64,000 nt of DNA from Pseudobacteriovorax sp. (GCA_013215145.1 JABSRP010000028.1:1-64000), one strand, 5' to 3'; positions 38,327 to 48,073 are shown, counted from the stretch's first letter. Numbers and translations: made by a program. Notes: generated by a model from the letters alone, not told the origin.

Positions 38327-38833
38327 ATGCCTAAATCAAGGATAAAACCACAGCGAAACCTAAGCGCTGTTATGATCGAACCCTTCAAACAATTGAAGCT
38401 TGGAGTTTATGTCATCGCTGTATCATTGACCTTTGTCATCCTGACAGCGTTAGTCTTTTTAAATGCCTTTTTTGAGCAATATCAGCATGTTATGGAGGTT
38501 TTTCAGGTCATTGACCCGAAAAACCAATGGGCTATGGTCACCAACGATGTTTTTTTTAAAAATGCTATCAGGCTGGGGGTCCTCCTCGTCAGCTTTATCG
38601 CTGTCATTTTTTCCGTGGTTTTTCATGTCACCCACAAGTACTACGGACCTTTGGTTTCGATTAATCGTTTCATAGAAGGCGTATCCAAGGGTGACTGCTC
38701 GCAAAGGGTTGTGATCCGCAAAGGAGACGAGCTTCAGGAACTTGCTGAAAATCTCAACAAGATGGCCGAAGGGCTACAGAAACGTCACGGCGTCCCTATC
38801 GATCAGGGAAACCGATCTAACAACCAAAAGTAA
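38327..38833 (+). CDS. HAMP-domain membrane protein
   Basis: A 168-residue protein with two membrane helices (about 27-48 and 85-106) flanking a short periplasmic loop, then a HAMP linker (PLVSINRFIEGVSKGD and DELQELAENLNKMAEGL). It ends right after HAMP, without kinase, cyclase or chemotaxis output, so it would act through a partner. AGGAAGGAT precedes the ATG. rlmN follows after 60 bases. Confidence 0.75.
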   Translation: MPKSRIKPQRNLSAVMIEPFKQLKLGVYVIAVSLTFVILTALVFLNAFFEQYQHVMEVFQVIDPKNQWAMVTNDVFFKNAIRLGVLLVSFIAVIFSVVFHVTHKYYGPLVSINRFIEGVSKGDCSQRVVIRKGDELQELAENLNKMAEGLQKRHGVPIDQGNRSNNQK

Positions 38834-38894
38834 CTTGCTCTTTCGCCCCATTCTGCTAGAAATGATGCTACTTTTGACCTAGTAGACGGGTACG

Positions 38895-39968
38895 ATGGAA
38901 GACTTTTTTAACATGACACAAACCGAACTGAGACTCCTTTGCTCTAGTTCGTTCGAAGTACCTGAATTACACGCGCCTACCCTAATGAGAGAGGCGTATC
39001 GACACCTTGAGCCCGAACCTTGGTTGGCGGATGGGTTGCCGAAGTCCCTTGCTAGACTGGGGGATCAGTTCACGACTGCAGGTGTTGCAGTCGATCAGTT
39101 TCGGGTTTCCAAGTACGATTCCTCCGTCAAATTTATTGCTAGGATGGTAGATGGTAGTCGGGTTGAGACGGTGCTTATGCCAGAAACCAGTCGCCTGACA
39201 GTTTGTCTGTCTAGTCAGGTTGGGTGTGCTCAAGCCTGTTCGTTTTGCCAAACCGGTCGCATGGGACTAAAGCGTCATTTGACTGCAGGCGAAATTGTTG
39301 GACAGGTGGTGATGATCCAGAGATGGTTGCGTGAACATCCCGAATGGTTAGAGCGCAATGGTCCAACAGATAACTTGGCTTCGTCTATTTCTAACATCGT
39401 TTTTATGGGGATGGGAGAGCCACTCGATAACGTCGACGAACTGGTCAAAGCTATTGGTATCATGACAGACCCCTTAGGTTTAGGAATCCCAAAACGAAAA
39501 ATTTCTGTCTCAACTGCCGGTCATCTCCCTGGGATCAAAGCACTTTTTGAAAAGGAACCGAGGATTTCTCTGGCTCTTAGTCTACATGCAGCTGATGATC
39601 AACGACGCTCTCAATTAATGCCCATTAATAGGCGTTGGCCGATTAGGGATATTCTTTCTTATCTGGGAGAATACTATCGAAAGTTACCTGTCAAACGACA
39701 TGTATTGATTCAATATACTGTGATTTCTGGGGTAAACGACGGCATCGAACAGGCAAAGCAGCTAGTCGAACTTCTGAAAAATGTCCCTGTAAAAGTCAAT
39801 TTGATCCCGTTAAACGAGATATCAAAGTCGCGTTTTCTCGCTCCAGAATCAGAGACTCTCATGGCCTTTCGGGATTATATCCACAATTCGGGAATCAGGG
39901 TCATGGTGCGTTACAGCAAAGGCCAAGATATTGACGCCGCCTGCGGTCAGTTAATTACCAATCTATAG
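38895..39968 (+). CDS. rlmN: Dual-specificity RNA methyltransferase RlmN
   Basis: A 357-residue radical SAM enzyme that methylates C2 of A2503 in 23S rRNA (and A37 in some tRNAs). The 4Fe-4S motif CAQACSFC lies near residue 115, VFMGMGEPLDN near 173-183, and the mechanistic C-terminal Cys is in DAACGQL. Length is typical. The start could be 38895 or the in-frame ATG at 38913; neither has a strong ribosome site. Confidence 0.95.
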   Translation: MEDFFNMTQTELRLLCSSSFEVPELHAPTLMREAYRHLEPEPWLADGLPKSLARLGDQFTTAGVAVDQFRVSKYDSSVKFIARMVDGSRVETVLMPETSRLTVCLSSQVGCAQACSFCQTGRMGLKRHLTAGEIVGQVVMIQRWLREHPEWLERNGPTDNLASSISNIVFMGMGEPLDNVDELVKAIGIMTDPLGLGIPKRKISVSTAGHLPGIKALFEKEPRISLALSLHAADDQRRSQLMPINRRWPIRDILSYLGEYYRKLPVKRHVLIQYTVISGVNDGIEQAKQLVELLKNVPVKVNLIPLNEISKSRFLAPESETLMAFRDYIHNSGIRVMVRYSKGQDIDAACGQLITNL

Positions 39969-40160
39969 TTTTCGTTTATAGCTAACCTATGGGATTTACG
40001 GCGAATAATCACTTTGCCGAACTGATGAGTTCGTTTGTAAGTCACTGAAAATATTTACATAAATTGTATCTGCTGAGATTTTACTGTCTCGGACTTAAAC
40101 ATTTACAATAAGCTACCGATTGTGGATAGAAGAGATGGAAAAGTACGTGAACAGGTGCTC

Positions 40161-42410
40161 ATGGAAGTCAAACTTAGTTACAACGCTAGTAATTTTCGAA
40201 TCAGATTGGTTCTGAGGGTTGCGCACGCTCACGACGACTCCATCGATCTCCAAAACTTCATCGATAAGACTAAAGGAAAATTTGAGCTTCTTAAAGACGA
40301 AGAAAAAATTGACATTTACTACATCTTCGAAAAGCAGTTAAAACAGTTTTGGCGCCAGCTTCGTACCGTAGGGCTCGATAAGGACCGAGAACTCTTCTTC
40401 GACTTAGGGTTTGGTGCCAAACGTTGTGATATCAAACTGGGGCCAGGTAATAAAACCGTACTTGCATTCATTCGCAGTTTCAAATCGACAGAAAAAACAC
40501 CTGTGACCTACGAGAGATTTCTAGTTAACATTATGTGCGAATTGAAGGGCATGGGACTTGATCATCTCGTTTATGATCTCGGGATCAAGACCGCTTATTA
40601 TCACTACATGCGGCAGGATTTGGTCACGCCATATCCGATGATATCTAAGAAAGAGCGATCAGCGCAAACTGCTGAAGTGAGCGCCACAGTAAACAAAAAC
40701 CTATCCGAAGGCTTTTTGTACGTCTCCAGTGCTAACATGTTTCAAACCACAGATGGTTTGAAAGAGCTCTACAATAAAGCCAAAAGCTTTTTTCCTAAGA
40801 TAAAAGCTCAGTTTCCACGGGCTACCTTCCTTGGAGCAGAGCTACAAAAAGAGCTAAAAGAGGAAGCAGCAGGTCCAGCAAGTGTTGGCATTGGTTTACC
40901 CAAGGTATTTGCCATCGCCATCAATGAGAAGGCGGGCAAAAAGAAAGCTAAGGCCATTAGCACCAAGTTGAAAAACCCTAAGTCAAGTCCCTTCAAACTA
41001 AAAGTAGATCCCACCGGTCACGAAGCGACGATCGAGCTCATCAATAAAGCAAACCTCAAGAAGGACAGAACCTATACTGATGAAGAATGGGCGAAAATCC
41101 TTAGTGCTCATGGTATTAAGTTTGGGTTTGAAGATCCTGTGATAGCCATCCAGTCGATGTTGAAGGGTGGTAAGAATCCCACGGGAATGGTCATCGCAAG
41201 GGGGGTAGAGGCACGCGCTGGTTTAGATGTTTTCCTACACCCTGTTTATCTCGATAAAGACGAAGAGGAACACAAAGATGACGAAGACATCGACATAAGA
41301 TCAATGCAGAATCGACGGGTTGTTGAGCCAGGTGATGTGATTGCGGAGCTTCGTTATCGAGACGAGGATGTCGGTACCGACGTTTTTGGGGATGAAGTTC
41401 ATGCCGTTGTAGAGGAATCAGTGAAACGGGTCCGTGTTGGTCGCAATGTTGAGTTTGACGAAGCTGGACGCATTATTTCAAAAATCCACGGAATGCCCCA
41501 AATTAGAGAGATGCGCGTCGATTGCTCACAAATTTTCGTTCATAATGGTGATATTAACCTCAGTTCAGGCAATATAAGTTTCGAAGGTTCTGTTGAAGTC
41601 AACGGTAATATCGAGAGTGGTGCGGTGGTGACGGTATCTGAGAATCTCACAGTTAATGGAACCATCGGACAAGCCTTTATAGCTTGTAGTGGTAACCTTT
41701 TCGTCAAGCGTGGAGTCGTGACCTCTATGAAAGGTCTGGTGGAAGTTGGCGGGAAAATGACAGCTGATTTTGTGGAAAACTCGCGTTTAATGGTCCGTGG
41801 TGATTTGATAGTGGCCCAGTCCGTCATCAATTCAGATGCCATCGTGGGAGGTAAACTACAGATTAAGGCACCACGAACAGGTATCATAGGTGGCGGCCAC
41901 ATTAGTGTGAGAGAACATATTATTACTGGTAATTTGGGTTTTGAAGATGGTCGAAAAACTATTTGTCGTATTGGAGTGGATTGGGTTGTCGAACGTAAAA
42001 TTGCCATTAACGAGAGTCGTCTAGAAAAAATACTTGCTGCCTTGGATGTCGATGGGCGTAAACTCGAAGATATGAAAAAGCAGATGGGTCGACGTCTAGA
42101 TCCAAGGAAAGTTGCGGAGCAGGAAGCTCTTCAAAAGCGTTTAGATCGCATGAATAAGCTACGTAAACGTCTCCAAAGACGACTCGATAATTACCAGACG
42201 CTGATCACTTGGAATCGCGATTCGGTCATCATTGTCAATTCTCAACTTGCGCGTAATGTGTCTGTCATGGTGGGCGGTAAGAAGATTCCTGTCACGGATA
42301 GCATCAGATCGATCATCCTAAGCTACCATAAACTGCGAAAAGGTCGTATTAACCCAGTTGAGTACTTGGCAGATTTGGAAGCTAAGATTAGTGAGAAGAA
42401 AGCCTCCTAG
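40161..42410 (+). CDS. FapA/DUF342-family protein
   Basis: A 749-residue protein. The last about 350 residues follow the DUF342 (FapA) pattern: GDVIAELRYRDEDVGTDVFG, then a beta-helix-like run (VNGNIESGAVVTVSENLTVNGTIG and similar), and a coiled coil (LEKILAALDVDGRKL to QRRLDNY). The N-terminal 370 residues are charged and mostly unrecognised. Known relatives influence flagellar assembly or are polymer-forming scaffolds. ATG 40161 (AGGTG upstream) is preferred to a GTG at 40122. Confidence 0.75.
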   Translation: MEVKLSYNASNFRIRLVLRVAHAHDDSIDLQNFIDKTKGKFELLKDEEKIDIYYIFEKQLKQFWRQLRTVGLDKDRELFFDLGFGAKRCDIKLGPGNKTVLAFIRSFKSTEKTPVTYERFLVNIMCELKGMGLDHLVYDLGIKTAYYHYMRQDLVTPYPMISKKERSAQTAEVSATVNKNLSEGFLYVSSANMFQTTDGLKELYNKAKSFFPKIKAQFPRATFLGAELQKELKEEAAGPASVGIGLPKVFAIAINEKAGKKKAKAISTKLKNPKSSPFKLKVDPTGHEATIELINKANLKKDRTYTDEEWAKILSAHGIKFGFEDPVIAIQSMLKGGKNPTGMVIARGVEARAGLDVFLHPVYLDKDEEEHKDDEDIDIRSMQNRRVVEPGDVIAELRYRDEDVGTDVFGDEVHAVVEESVKRVRVGRNVEFDEAGRIISKIHGMPQIREMRVDCSQIFVHNGDINLSSGNISFEGSVEVNGNIESGAVVTVSENLTVNGTIGQAFIACSGNLFVKRGVVTSMKGLVEVGGKMTADFVENSRLMVRGDLIVAQSVINSDAIVGGKLQIKAPRTGIIGGGHISVREHIITGNLGFEDGRKTICRIGVDWVVERKIAINESRLEKILAALDVDGRKLEDMKKQMGRRLDPRKVAEQEALQKRLDRMNKLRKRLQRRLDNYQTLITWNRDSVIIVNSQLARNVSVMVGGKKIPVTDSIRSIILSYHKLRKGRINPVEYLADLEAKISEKKAS

Positions 42411-42453
42411 TCCTCAAGTCTAGTAGTTATGATTTCATTTTTAGACAATGAAT

Positions 42454-43728
42454 TTAACCAGTGTTTCTCTTATCCGCTACTACAACTGCATTTTGAGGAA
42501 AGGTAAGCTCAAACGTTGTGTGCGCAGAATCGGGAAGGAATCGAATCCCCCAGTTTAATTCTCGACAAATATGATGAGCTAAAGCGAGGCTCATACCGCT
42601 GCCTTCTCCCACACCCTTTGTTGTAAAAAATGGTTCGAACAGACGGTCGCGATCTTCTGCACTCACACCAGGACCACTGTCCGTTACCCGGATACTTGGG
42701 AGAGACTCTTGCATGCCGCTCCACACGTCGACCCATGGGTTAGCATCATGTTTGGTAGCATCACAGCTGTTTTTCATCAGTACTTTTAGCACTACCATCA
42801 AATGTTGCCGATTCAATAGGAATTGAAGGTCGGGGTGAAAGGTACAGCGAGATTTCATCTGCTGTGGCCAGTTATTTTGGTTTTGTAACTCTAAAACTAA
42901 CTGATTGATGCATGACTCTAGGTCAATGGTTTCAACGGAGTGCTCTTTCAGAGGTCGCTGCCTTCCTAGAGATACCATGATATCTGTTAAGTGGGATATG
43001 CGATCGACTTGTTGGCAAATACGATCTTGAGCATGGGCAATGAAGTCTTGTTTTAGACCTTGAGGTGATTTCGCCGATCCAATTTGTTCAGAATAACCAC
43101 GAATTATTGTCAGCGGATTATTGATCTCATGAGCAATGCCACTTGAGAACGTGGCAAGAGCTTCGAGTTTACGTTGCTGATTGATCCGATCACTTTGTTC
43201 TCCAATAGTTTTTAGCGCCTTTTGAATGGAGTAATTCGTGTACGTGAAAATTGAATAAATAAGTACTAGTGCTGTATTTCGGTCCATTACAGTGTTGCCT
43301 GCATTTACAGTACTATGACTCTTCGAATAAAAAATATCGAAAAAACTAAGTAGATCGTAGGCCATAAATAGAAGAAGGAAAACAAGTCCCCACCTCGCAT
43401 TCGCCAGTAAAATCGAACTGGCAACAATAAAGGGTGAAAAGTAATAAGTTGGACTGACTCCTTCATATGGGTATGTGTGGATTAATGACATTAGCATGGC
43501 TGAGCCTATGGAGCAGAGGATCACCACCACCTCAACCCGGCGTTTGTAACGGATTAAGGGGTAAAGCATACTCAAACAAAAAAGGGAAAATAGCACAACA
43601 GGTATGCGGCGCTCAAAGGAACCACTCTGAAATAGTGCTATGGCGATTCCAGTCAGCCCTGTTAGGGTAACAAGAACAGACGCTACCACATTTTTCTGGC
43701 GCTCAAATGTTTCCCTAAAATCTAACAC
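42454..43728 (-). CDS. Membrane sensor histidine kinase
   Basis: A 424-residue protein. Six hydrophobic segments occupy about 15-170. A short coiled coil leads to the dimerisation/phospho-acceptor box FSSGIAHEINNPLTII (His near 200). The ATPase domain has N box MKNSCDAT, G1 VTDSGPGVS, F box FEPFFTTKG and G2 GEGSGMSLALAH. No response regulator is adjacent. Converges with the FapA-like gene. Confidence 0.92.
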   Translation of the reverse strand: MLDFRETFERQKNVVASVLVTLTGLTGIAIALFQSGSFERRIPVVLFSLFCLSMLYPLIRYKRRVEVVVILCSIGSAMLMSLIHTYPYEGVSPTYYFSPFIVASSILLANARWGLVFLLLFMAYDLLSFFDIFYSKSHSTVNAGNTVMDRNTALVLIYSIFTYTNYSIQKALKTIGEQSDRINQQRKLEALATFSSGIAHEINNPLTIIRGYSEQIGSAKSPQGLKQDFIAHAQDRICQQVDRISHLTDIMVSLGRQRPLKEHSVETIDLESCINQLVLELQNQNNWPQQMKSRCTFHPDLQFLLNRQHLMVVLKVLMKNSCDATKHDANPWVDVWSGMQESLPSIRVTDSGPGVSAEDRDRLFEPFFTTKGVGEGSGMSLALAHHICRELNWGIRFLPDSAHTTFELTFPQNAVVVADKRNTG

Positions 43729-43862
43729 AATGCTCCATAATTTCTTTGGTATGTCACAGGTATCGGAGCTGAAATTATGATCTTGAGGCCCAAATCGATT
43801 CCGTCAGCCATCCAATATTTTTAATATATTCGATGACTTACCGGCTATGGCCGTTGCTAAGG

Positions 43863-44771
43863 TTACGTCGGTTGGGCTGCTGGATTAAGCTGAGTGTTTT
43901 TACTTGGTTTCTCTTCAGATGTTTTGCCGTTTGCGCCGAGAATTGAGTCTTGAAACCACATTAATAGAAGTACGCCTGCAGAAAGTAGAGCTCCCGCAGT
44001 AACATAAACTATCAGTGATGGGTCTTGATCACCCAAAAGCATTCCAAGAATCAGGCTTACAGTATTATTAATCATATGAATCAGGATTGGTAATCGGATA
44101 CTTTTCGTTTTATCGGCTACCACTGCAAGCAGAAGTCCGATAAAGAAGGTGTAAGTAGACTGAATGACGTCAAGATGAAATAAAGCAAAAACAAGAGCGG
44201 AAATCAAAATAGCGCTCTTTGAGCCCCAGCGCTCCTTCAAACGCGTCTGCAAATAGCCTCGAAATAAAAGCTCTTCGCCAATGGGAACAACGATCCCAAC
44301 GAGCAAAGCGAGAACTGCCAGGTCCATTGCCCCAGCTTCCAAAAGAATCTCGCTTAACATCTCCAAGGCTGGTGAAGTAAACCCCATATCGATCATAGCA
44401 GAAAAAATTAGTGTGCTTGCTGAGTACCCCACTAAGGTCAGCAGGAGAGCGAAAAGCAAAGGTTTTCTTACGCCCTTGGTAGGTCCTAGCGAAAGCCTTT
44501 CTACAAAATTTTTCTTACTGAAGGCGGCTCCAGCGATGGACGTTAAGAAAAGAGATACGGCCGTACTGATCAGACCCAGAAGAATGACTGAATCGGTTTC
44601 AAGGATTTCACCGACGAATTCTACCATAAGCTCTGGATTTGCTCCCTCAGCCAGTAATGCGGCGATTCCAATACCGATTCCAATAATCATAAAGGTACAT
44701 AACCAGTAAAATCCTAAAGCTAAAAATAATGACCATACTCTTGGCTTGCTGTTCTTTGTGTCTAAGCTCAT
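43863..44771 (-). CDS. CPBP-family intramembrane metalloprotease
   Basis: A 302-residue polytopic protein with about eight hydrophobic segments. The CPBP (CAAX prenyl protease 2/bacteriocin-processing) motifs are visible: IGEELLFRGYLQTR near residue 165 (EExxxR) and FALFHLD near 195 (FxxxH). It likely cleaves membrane-associated peptides; the substrate is unknown. The C-terminal tail is Pro/Ser-rich and cytosolic. Confidence 0.88.
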   Translation of the reverse strand: MSLDTKNSKPRVWSLFLALGFYWLCTFMIIGIGIGIAALLAEGANPELMVEFVGEILETDSVILLGLISTAVSLFLTSIAGAAFSKKNFVERLSLGPTKGVRKPLLFALLLTLVGYSASTLIFSAMIDMGFTSPALEMLSEILLEAGAMDLAVLALLVGIVVPIGEELLFRGYLQTRLKERWGSKSAILISALVFALFHLDVIQSTYTFFIGLLLAVVADKTKSIRLPILIHMINNTVSLILGMLLGDQDPSLIVYVTAGALLSAGVLLLMWFQDSILGANGKTSEEKPSKNTQLNPAAQPT

Positions 44772-44947
44772 TGTTTCCTCAAACCAGTTTTCTTTACTGA
44801 GATGAGACGAGATGACTGTTTTTTTATTGCAGATGTATTTGAAAACTCTATGAAAACATTGAGATAAATATTTATCAGAAAAGGAGGAGACGAAGGAATC
44901 CGAGTCGAAAAGCTTTAAAAGTCCGGTCTAACTGCAATATTTCCCAG

Positions 44948-44961
44948 TAGGACATGTCCTA
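44948..44961. promoter_or_regulatory. 14-bp perfect palindrome upstream of a secreted-protein gene
   Basis: TAGGACATGTCCTA is a perfect palindrome about 95 bases before the next plus-strand gene and about 175 bases upstream of the CPBP gene start. A dimeric regulator site is possible. The rest of this 285-base gap is AT-rich with no gene. Confidence 0.3.
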
Positions 44962-45056
44962 GTTAATATACGGAGTTTTATTACTCGGCTGGTAACAGCG
45001 TCGAGTACTCAAAACTTAGTCTTTATGAATAGTTACAACCCGGAGACAATAGAAAG

Positions 45057-45683
45057 ATGAAAATAGGTTTGATCTTATCCCAATTCGTCGTTGCTTTTTC
45101 ACTGTACTATGGGGGTGTCGCAGTTGCGAATGACGAAGCGCCAGAATTAGAGTTTTCAGAGACGGTTTGTGATCTCATATATTCTGAAGCAATCCCTGGT
45201 GGGTTTTCGGCAGGCGAGTGTTCGGTGATAACATTGGATAACGCTAAATTTGAGGTGGAATTTAAATCTCGAAAGACCTCACAACAAAAAATCATAAGAA
45301 ACCATCAATGCCGACCGTCACCTATTCCGTTTCCAGTCCCTCCCGAGCAATACCTACCTGGAAGGCCCCCTGTTTTCCCTCCAAACCAAGTTTGCCATAC
45401 GATTACAGACTATATAACGAAGCATGATCACATCGACGGTTCTATTTCGTGCACTGAAGATCCTGAAACAGGACTTTGGGCTTGTATCAGCGAAGGAGAG
45501 ATCGGATATGTTCAATTCGGTCGCCAAGAAAGATGTCATGAAACAACTGGAATGGATCCGAGACCTCGCCGATGCACAATGCAAAACTTGCCACTGTTTG
45601 ATCGGGTAGGAAATCTACCTATAGCTAGTACCGAACTCCCTCGGATACTCGAGGATCTTGCTCTCGAGTGGGCAGAGGATTGA
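45057..45683 (+). CDS. Secreted protein of unknown function
   Basis: A 208-residue protein with a Sec signal peptide (cleavage near VAVA-ND, about residue 25), a Pro-rich middle (IPFPVPPEQYLPGRPP) and about nine Cys in the mature chain, suggesting disulfides in the periplasm or outside. GGAG precedes the ATG. No family recognised. Confidence 0.6.
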   Translation: MKIGLILSQFVVAFSLYYGGVAVANDEAPELEFSETVCDLIYSEAIPGGFSAGECSVITLDNAKFEVEFKSRKTSQQKIIRNHQCRPSPIPFPVPPEQYLPGRPPVFPPNQVCHTITDYITKHDHIDGSISCTEDPETGLWACISEGEIGYVQFGRQERCHETTGMDPRPRRCTMQNLPLFDRVGNLPIASTELPRILEDLALEWAED

Positions 45684-45726
45684 AATGTCTCGGTAAAGTT
45701 ATTTTTAGAGCTATATTGGGTCTCTC

Positions 45727-46224
45727 ATGAAAAAACTTATCATTATCAATGGTACGAGCCTAGCTGGGAAAAGTACGGTGTCAGAGGTTCTCCTTAAGAT
45801 GCTTGATCGTGCAGTTTTTCTCGATGGTGATTGGTGCTGGTATATGCACCCATTTCAGGTTACGCCAGAGAATATTGCGATGGTGGAAGATAACATACGG
45901 CACCTCCTTCAATCCTACCTGAGTAACTCTAGTATAGAGTATATTGTTTTTTGCTGGGTTCTTCACAAAGAATTTATCTTCAATCACTTGCTGGATCCAC
46001 TCGTCGGTAACTATCAGCTGCACCGCTTTACTCTATTAGCTGATCCGAGTACTATCCGAAGACGTGCTAAAATACGCGGGGGCTGCAGTGAGACATGGAT
46101 AGATGAAACGATAGCAAAGCAAGAAAACTATCTGAGTATGGCTGGAACTCAGATAGACACTAGCGACTGTAATGCAGAGGAAATTGCAAGTCGCATCTAC
46201 CGTAGGCTAGCTATTAAGTCTTAA
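45727..46224 (+). CDS. P-loop nucleotide kinase / phosphotransferase-like protein
   Basis: A 165-residue single P-loop domain: Walker A INGTSLAGKST at residues 7-17, FLDGDWCW near 35 as in chloramphenicol-phosphotransferase-like and shikimate-kinase-like ATPases, and a lid-type RRRAKIRG near 115. It probably phosphorylates a small molecule. Preceded by CTC-rich sequence and no strong ribosome site. Its last codons overlap an antisense transposase-like remnant. Confidence 0.65.
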   Translation: MKKLIIINGTSLAGKSTVSEVLLKMLDRAVFLDGDWCWYMHPFQVTPENIAMVEDNIRHLLQSYLSNSSIEYIVFCWVLHKEFIFNHLLDPLVGNYQLHRFTLLADPSTIRRRAKIRGGCSETWIDETIAKQENYLSMAGTQIDTSDCNAEEIASRIYRRLAIKS

Positions 46225-46382
46225 GTTTAACTTTCGCGTACTCGCCAAATCGCATAACTCTACAATCCACCAGCTTCCTGCAGATGTCTAATGAACGAGC
46301 TATTTCCCTTTGCGCTATGCCTCCAGCTAGAAGCCGAAAAATAAGTAGATCGAGGTTACGTCTTCTTAATCTGTAATCAGTT
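46214..46382 (-). pseudogene. Remnant of an HTH (transposase-like) protein
   Basis: Reading the minus strand in the frame ending at TAA 46216-46214 gives about 55 codons without a start: RRRNLDLLIFRLLAGG, then IAQREIARSLDI and RKLVDCRVMRFG. This is the look of an N-terminal helix-turn-helix of a transposase or resolvase (xQREIARxLxIxRKxV). The frame is closed by TAA upstream, and neither a start nor the catalytic part is present, so it is a fossil. Confidence 0.4.
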
Positions 46383-46520
46383 TAAAGGCTTGTTCTGAAA
46401 AGCTTCTATGGCAATGGCTACAGCGAAACCCTTGGAATTTACGATTATCGGATCTTCGCCGATAGCTTCCATTTTTGACGAAACTTTGTGACTGACAATG
46501 AACACCTTTATTTCTGACAT
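46377..46520 (-). CDS. Possible 47-residue small protein
   Basis: An ATG at 46520 with GAAGAG eight bases upstream opens a 47-codon frame (begins MSEIKVFIVSHKVSS, ends with FQNKPLN). Amino-acid composition is protein-like, with alternating strands and a small helix. It lies in a 527-base gap and its stop overlaps the transposase-like remnant. No family recognised; it may be part of the same decayed element. Confidence 0.3.
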   Translation of the reverse strand: MSEIKVFIVSHKVSSKMEAIGEDPIIVNSKGFAVAIAIEAFQNKPLN

Positions 46521-46751
46521 GGCTAATCTCTTCGGTCACTGGAAAGAAGAGGCAAGGTACCCTTAAATTATGGGAAATTCGAAGGACATCAGATGAAATC
46601 CACAGTTAATAGGACCAGTTTATGGTGCTCCCGATTTTAACAGAGCTGAGAGCGAAAAAACACTTTTGAAGGTATAAGGTAATTCTTCTTTTGTAAAAAG
46701 TCTCTACAAAGGTCTTGGAAATGATTTTTTAGTTATTTTAAGGAGAAAAAC

Positions 46752-47465
46752 ATGAAGAAGTTTCTAACAATTTTGGCATTGGGAAGTAGTGTTCTTTTAA
46801 CAAGTCATGCTTCGGCAACATCCTTGAGGGATAAGCGCAGTTTGGTGATCGTATCACACTTAGATACGAATCCAGGAAGTAAGTGGGCCTGGTTGTATAG
46901 TTTTCTAGATAGCTCCACCGTAACCCTAGCCGAAAAAGCCTTGAAAAATAGGTATAAGTCAATTTCCCTAATAGAAGGCTCCCATGCTACAAAAGGTAAA
47001 TTTATCTCGACTCTTAAAGGCTTAGCCGAAAAACCAGGAATCAAAGCAGTAGATACGATCCTTTCTGTTCACGGTTTAGAGGGTAAAGTAGAGTTTGAAG
47101 ATGGTATGAAATCTGTTTCCTCCATCCGAAATCAGCTCAGAACAAGTCCTCATAGGAGAAAATTTCGACTGATGTACAATCTTGCTTGCTTTGGTGCATC
47201 GCATCGCTCTGCATGGCGCAGTAGCGGATTTAGAACTGCCTCTGGATCTAAAGGGGTTAACACGTCTAGTGCAACGGAATACCCGTTATTTTTGAAAAAT
47301 TGGTCGTCTGGTGGAACGTTAGGGAGTGTCTTCGATCTTCATAACGGTTCCATCGCCATGCAGATCAGTGATTCCATCGCAATAAATATGGGATTTCCAA
47401 AAGCTGATAGCTACAAATTGGTTTCTGGCCATCGAAAGATAACCATTAACAGCAGCGCAAATTAA
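46752..47465 (+). CDS. Exported caspase-like (clan CD) cysteine peptidase candidate
   Basis: A 237-residue protein with a Sec signal peptide (cleavage near HASA-TS, residue 22). Two hydrophobic strands carry the clan CD catalytic pair: DTILSVHGLEG (His107-Gly) and RLMYNLACFGASH (Ala-Cys146), 39 residues apart, as in caspase/gingipain-like peptidases. RBS AAGGAG is strong. A terminator follows directly, so it is a single-gene unit. Peptidase activity is inferred from the motif pair only. Confidence 0.6.
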   Translation: MKKFLTILALGSSVLLTSHASATSLRDKRSLVIVSHLDTNPGSKWAWLYSFLDSSTVTLAEKALKNRYKSISLIEGSHATKGKFISTLKGLAEKPGIKAVDTILSVHGLEGKVEFEDGMKSVSSIRNQLRTSPHRRKFRLMYNLACFGASHRSAWRSSGFRTASGSKGVNTSSATEYPLFLKNWSSGGTLGSVFDLHNGSIAMQISDSIAINMGFPKADSYKLVSGHRKITINSSAN

Positions 47466-47497
47466 GGCGACTTTAACATCGGGTTAGTTATCTGTAA

Positions 47498-47529
47498 GAA
47501 TGGATCCTTCGCAGAGGATCCATTCTTTT
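47498..47529 (+). terminator. Intrinsic terminator after the caspase-like gene
   Basis: Perfect 10-bp stem GAATGGATCC / GGATCCATTC with an 8-base loop, followed by TTTT. Confidence 0.8.
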
Positions 47530-47634
47530 GGGCTCAAAAAAACCATCGGTCTTGAGATATTCCAATTGTGTTTCCAAGCAATTTTTTTCAGAATGACTCG
47601 ATACTATTCGCTAGGTAAAATTGGAAGTCGCTTC

Positions 47635-47799
47635 TCATTCAACGATTGGAGTGATTTTGTATGGGATAATGATACGTAAACCCCTAGCGGAAATATCTCT
47701 CTCGCTATATCCGATGTTCGCTGCGATATTATATGTGATGTCACTAAACTCTGAACTATGAAGGAAGCTTCGACTAAATTCTGTGGTATTAGTCGTCAT
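47635..47799 (-). CDS. Possible 54-residue protein overlapping the end of mrpG
   Basis: An ATG at 47799 lies 11 bases inside the end of mrpG and opens a 54-codon frame (begins MTTNTTEFSRSF, ends KITPIVE). The overlap could allow coupled translation, but the ribosome site is poor and no motif is seen. The rest of the 47.5-47.8 kb gap shows no other gene. Confidence 0.2.
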   Translation of the reverse strand: MTTNTTEFSRSFLHSSEFSDITYNIAANIGYSERDISARGLRIIIPYKITPIVE

Positions 47800-48073
47800 A
47801 ATTCCGTTTAGCTGCTGCGAGTGCCATGGCATGGGTTGCAATAGGAGTTGTAACGACGATAATACCCGAAATGAGTAATGATTTAATGGCGAGCTCAAGG
47901 GATGGTTGTGAAATATTTATCCCAATAAGAACTAAGATAACACCAAGAGTTGATGCCTTACTTGTCGCTTGCATGCGCATAAAAAACGTCGGCATACGAA
48001 TCATCCCAACGCCAGCAAGAAGTAGAAAGAGAGCCCCTAGAAATATGAAAACATAGCTGATGATCAAAGCCAT
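47789..48073 (-). CDS. mrpG: Mrp Na+/H+ antiporter subunit G
   Basis: A 94-residue membrane protein with three hydrophobic helices and the MrpG/PhaG pattern LAGVGMIRMPTFFMRMQATSKASTLG. Last subunit of the multi-protein cation/proton antiporter. Its ATG overlaps the mrpF stop by one base (TAATG). Confidence 0.9.
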   Translation of the reverse strand: MALIISYVFIFLGALFLLLAGVGMIRMPTFFMRMQATSKASTLGVILVLIGINISQPSLELAIKSLLISGIIVVTTPIATHAMALAAAKRNYDD

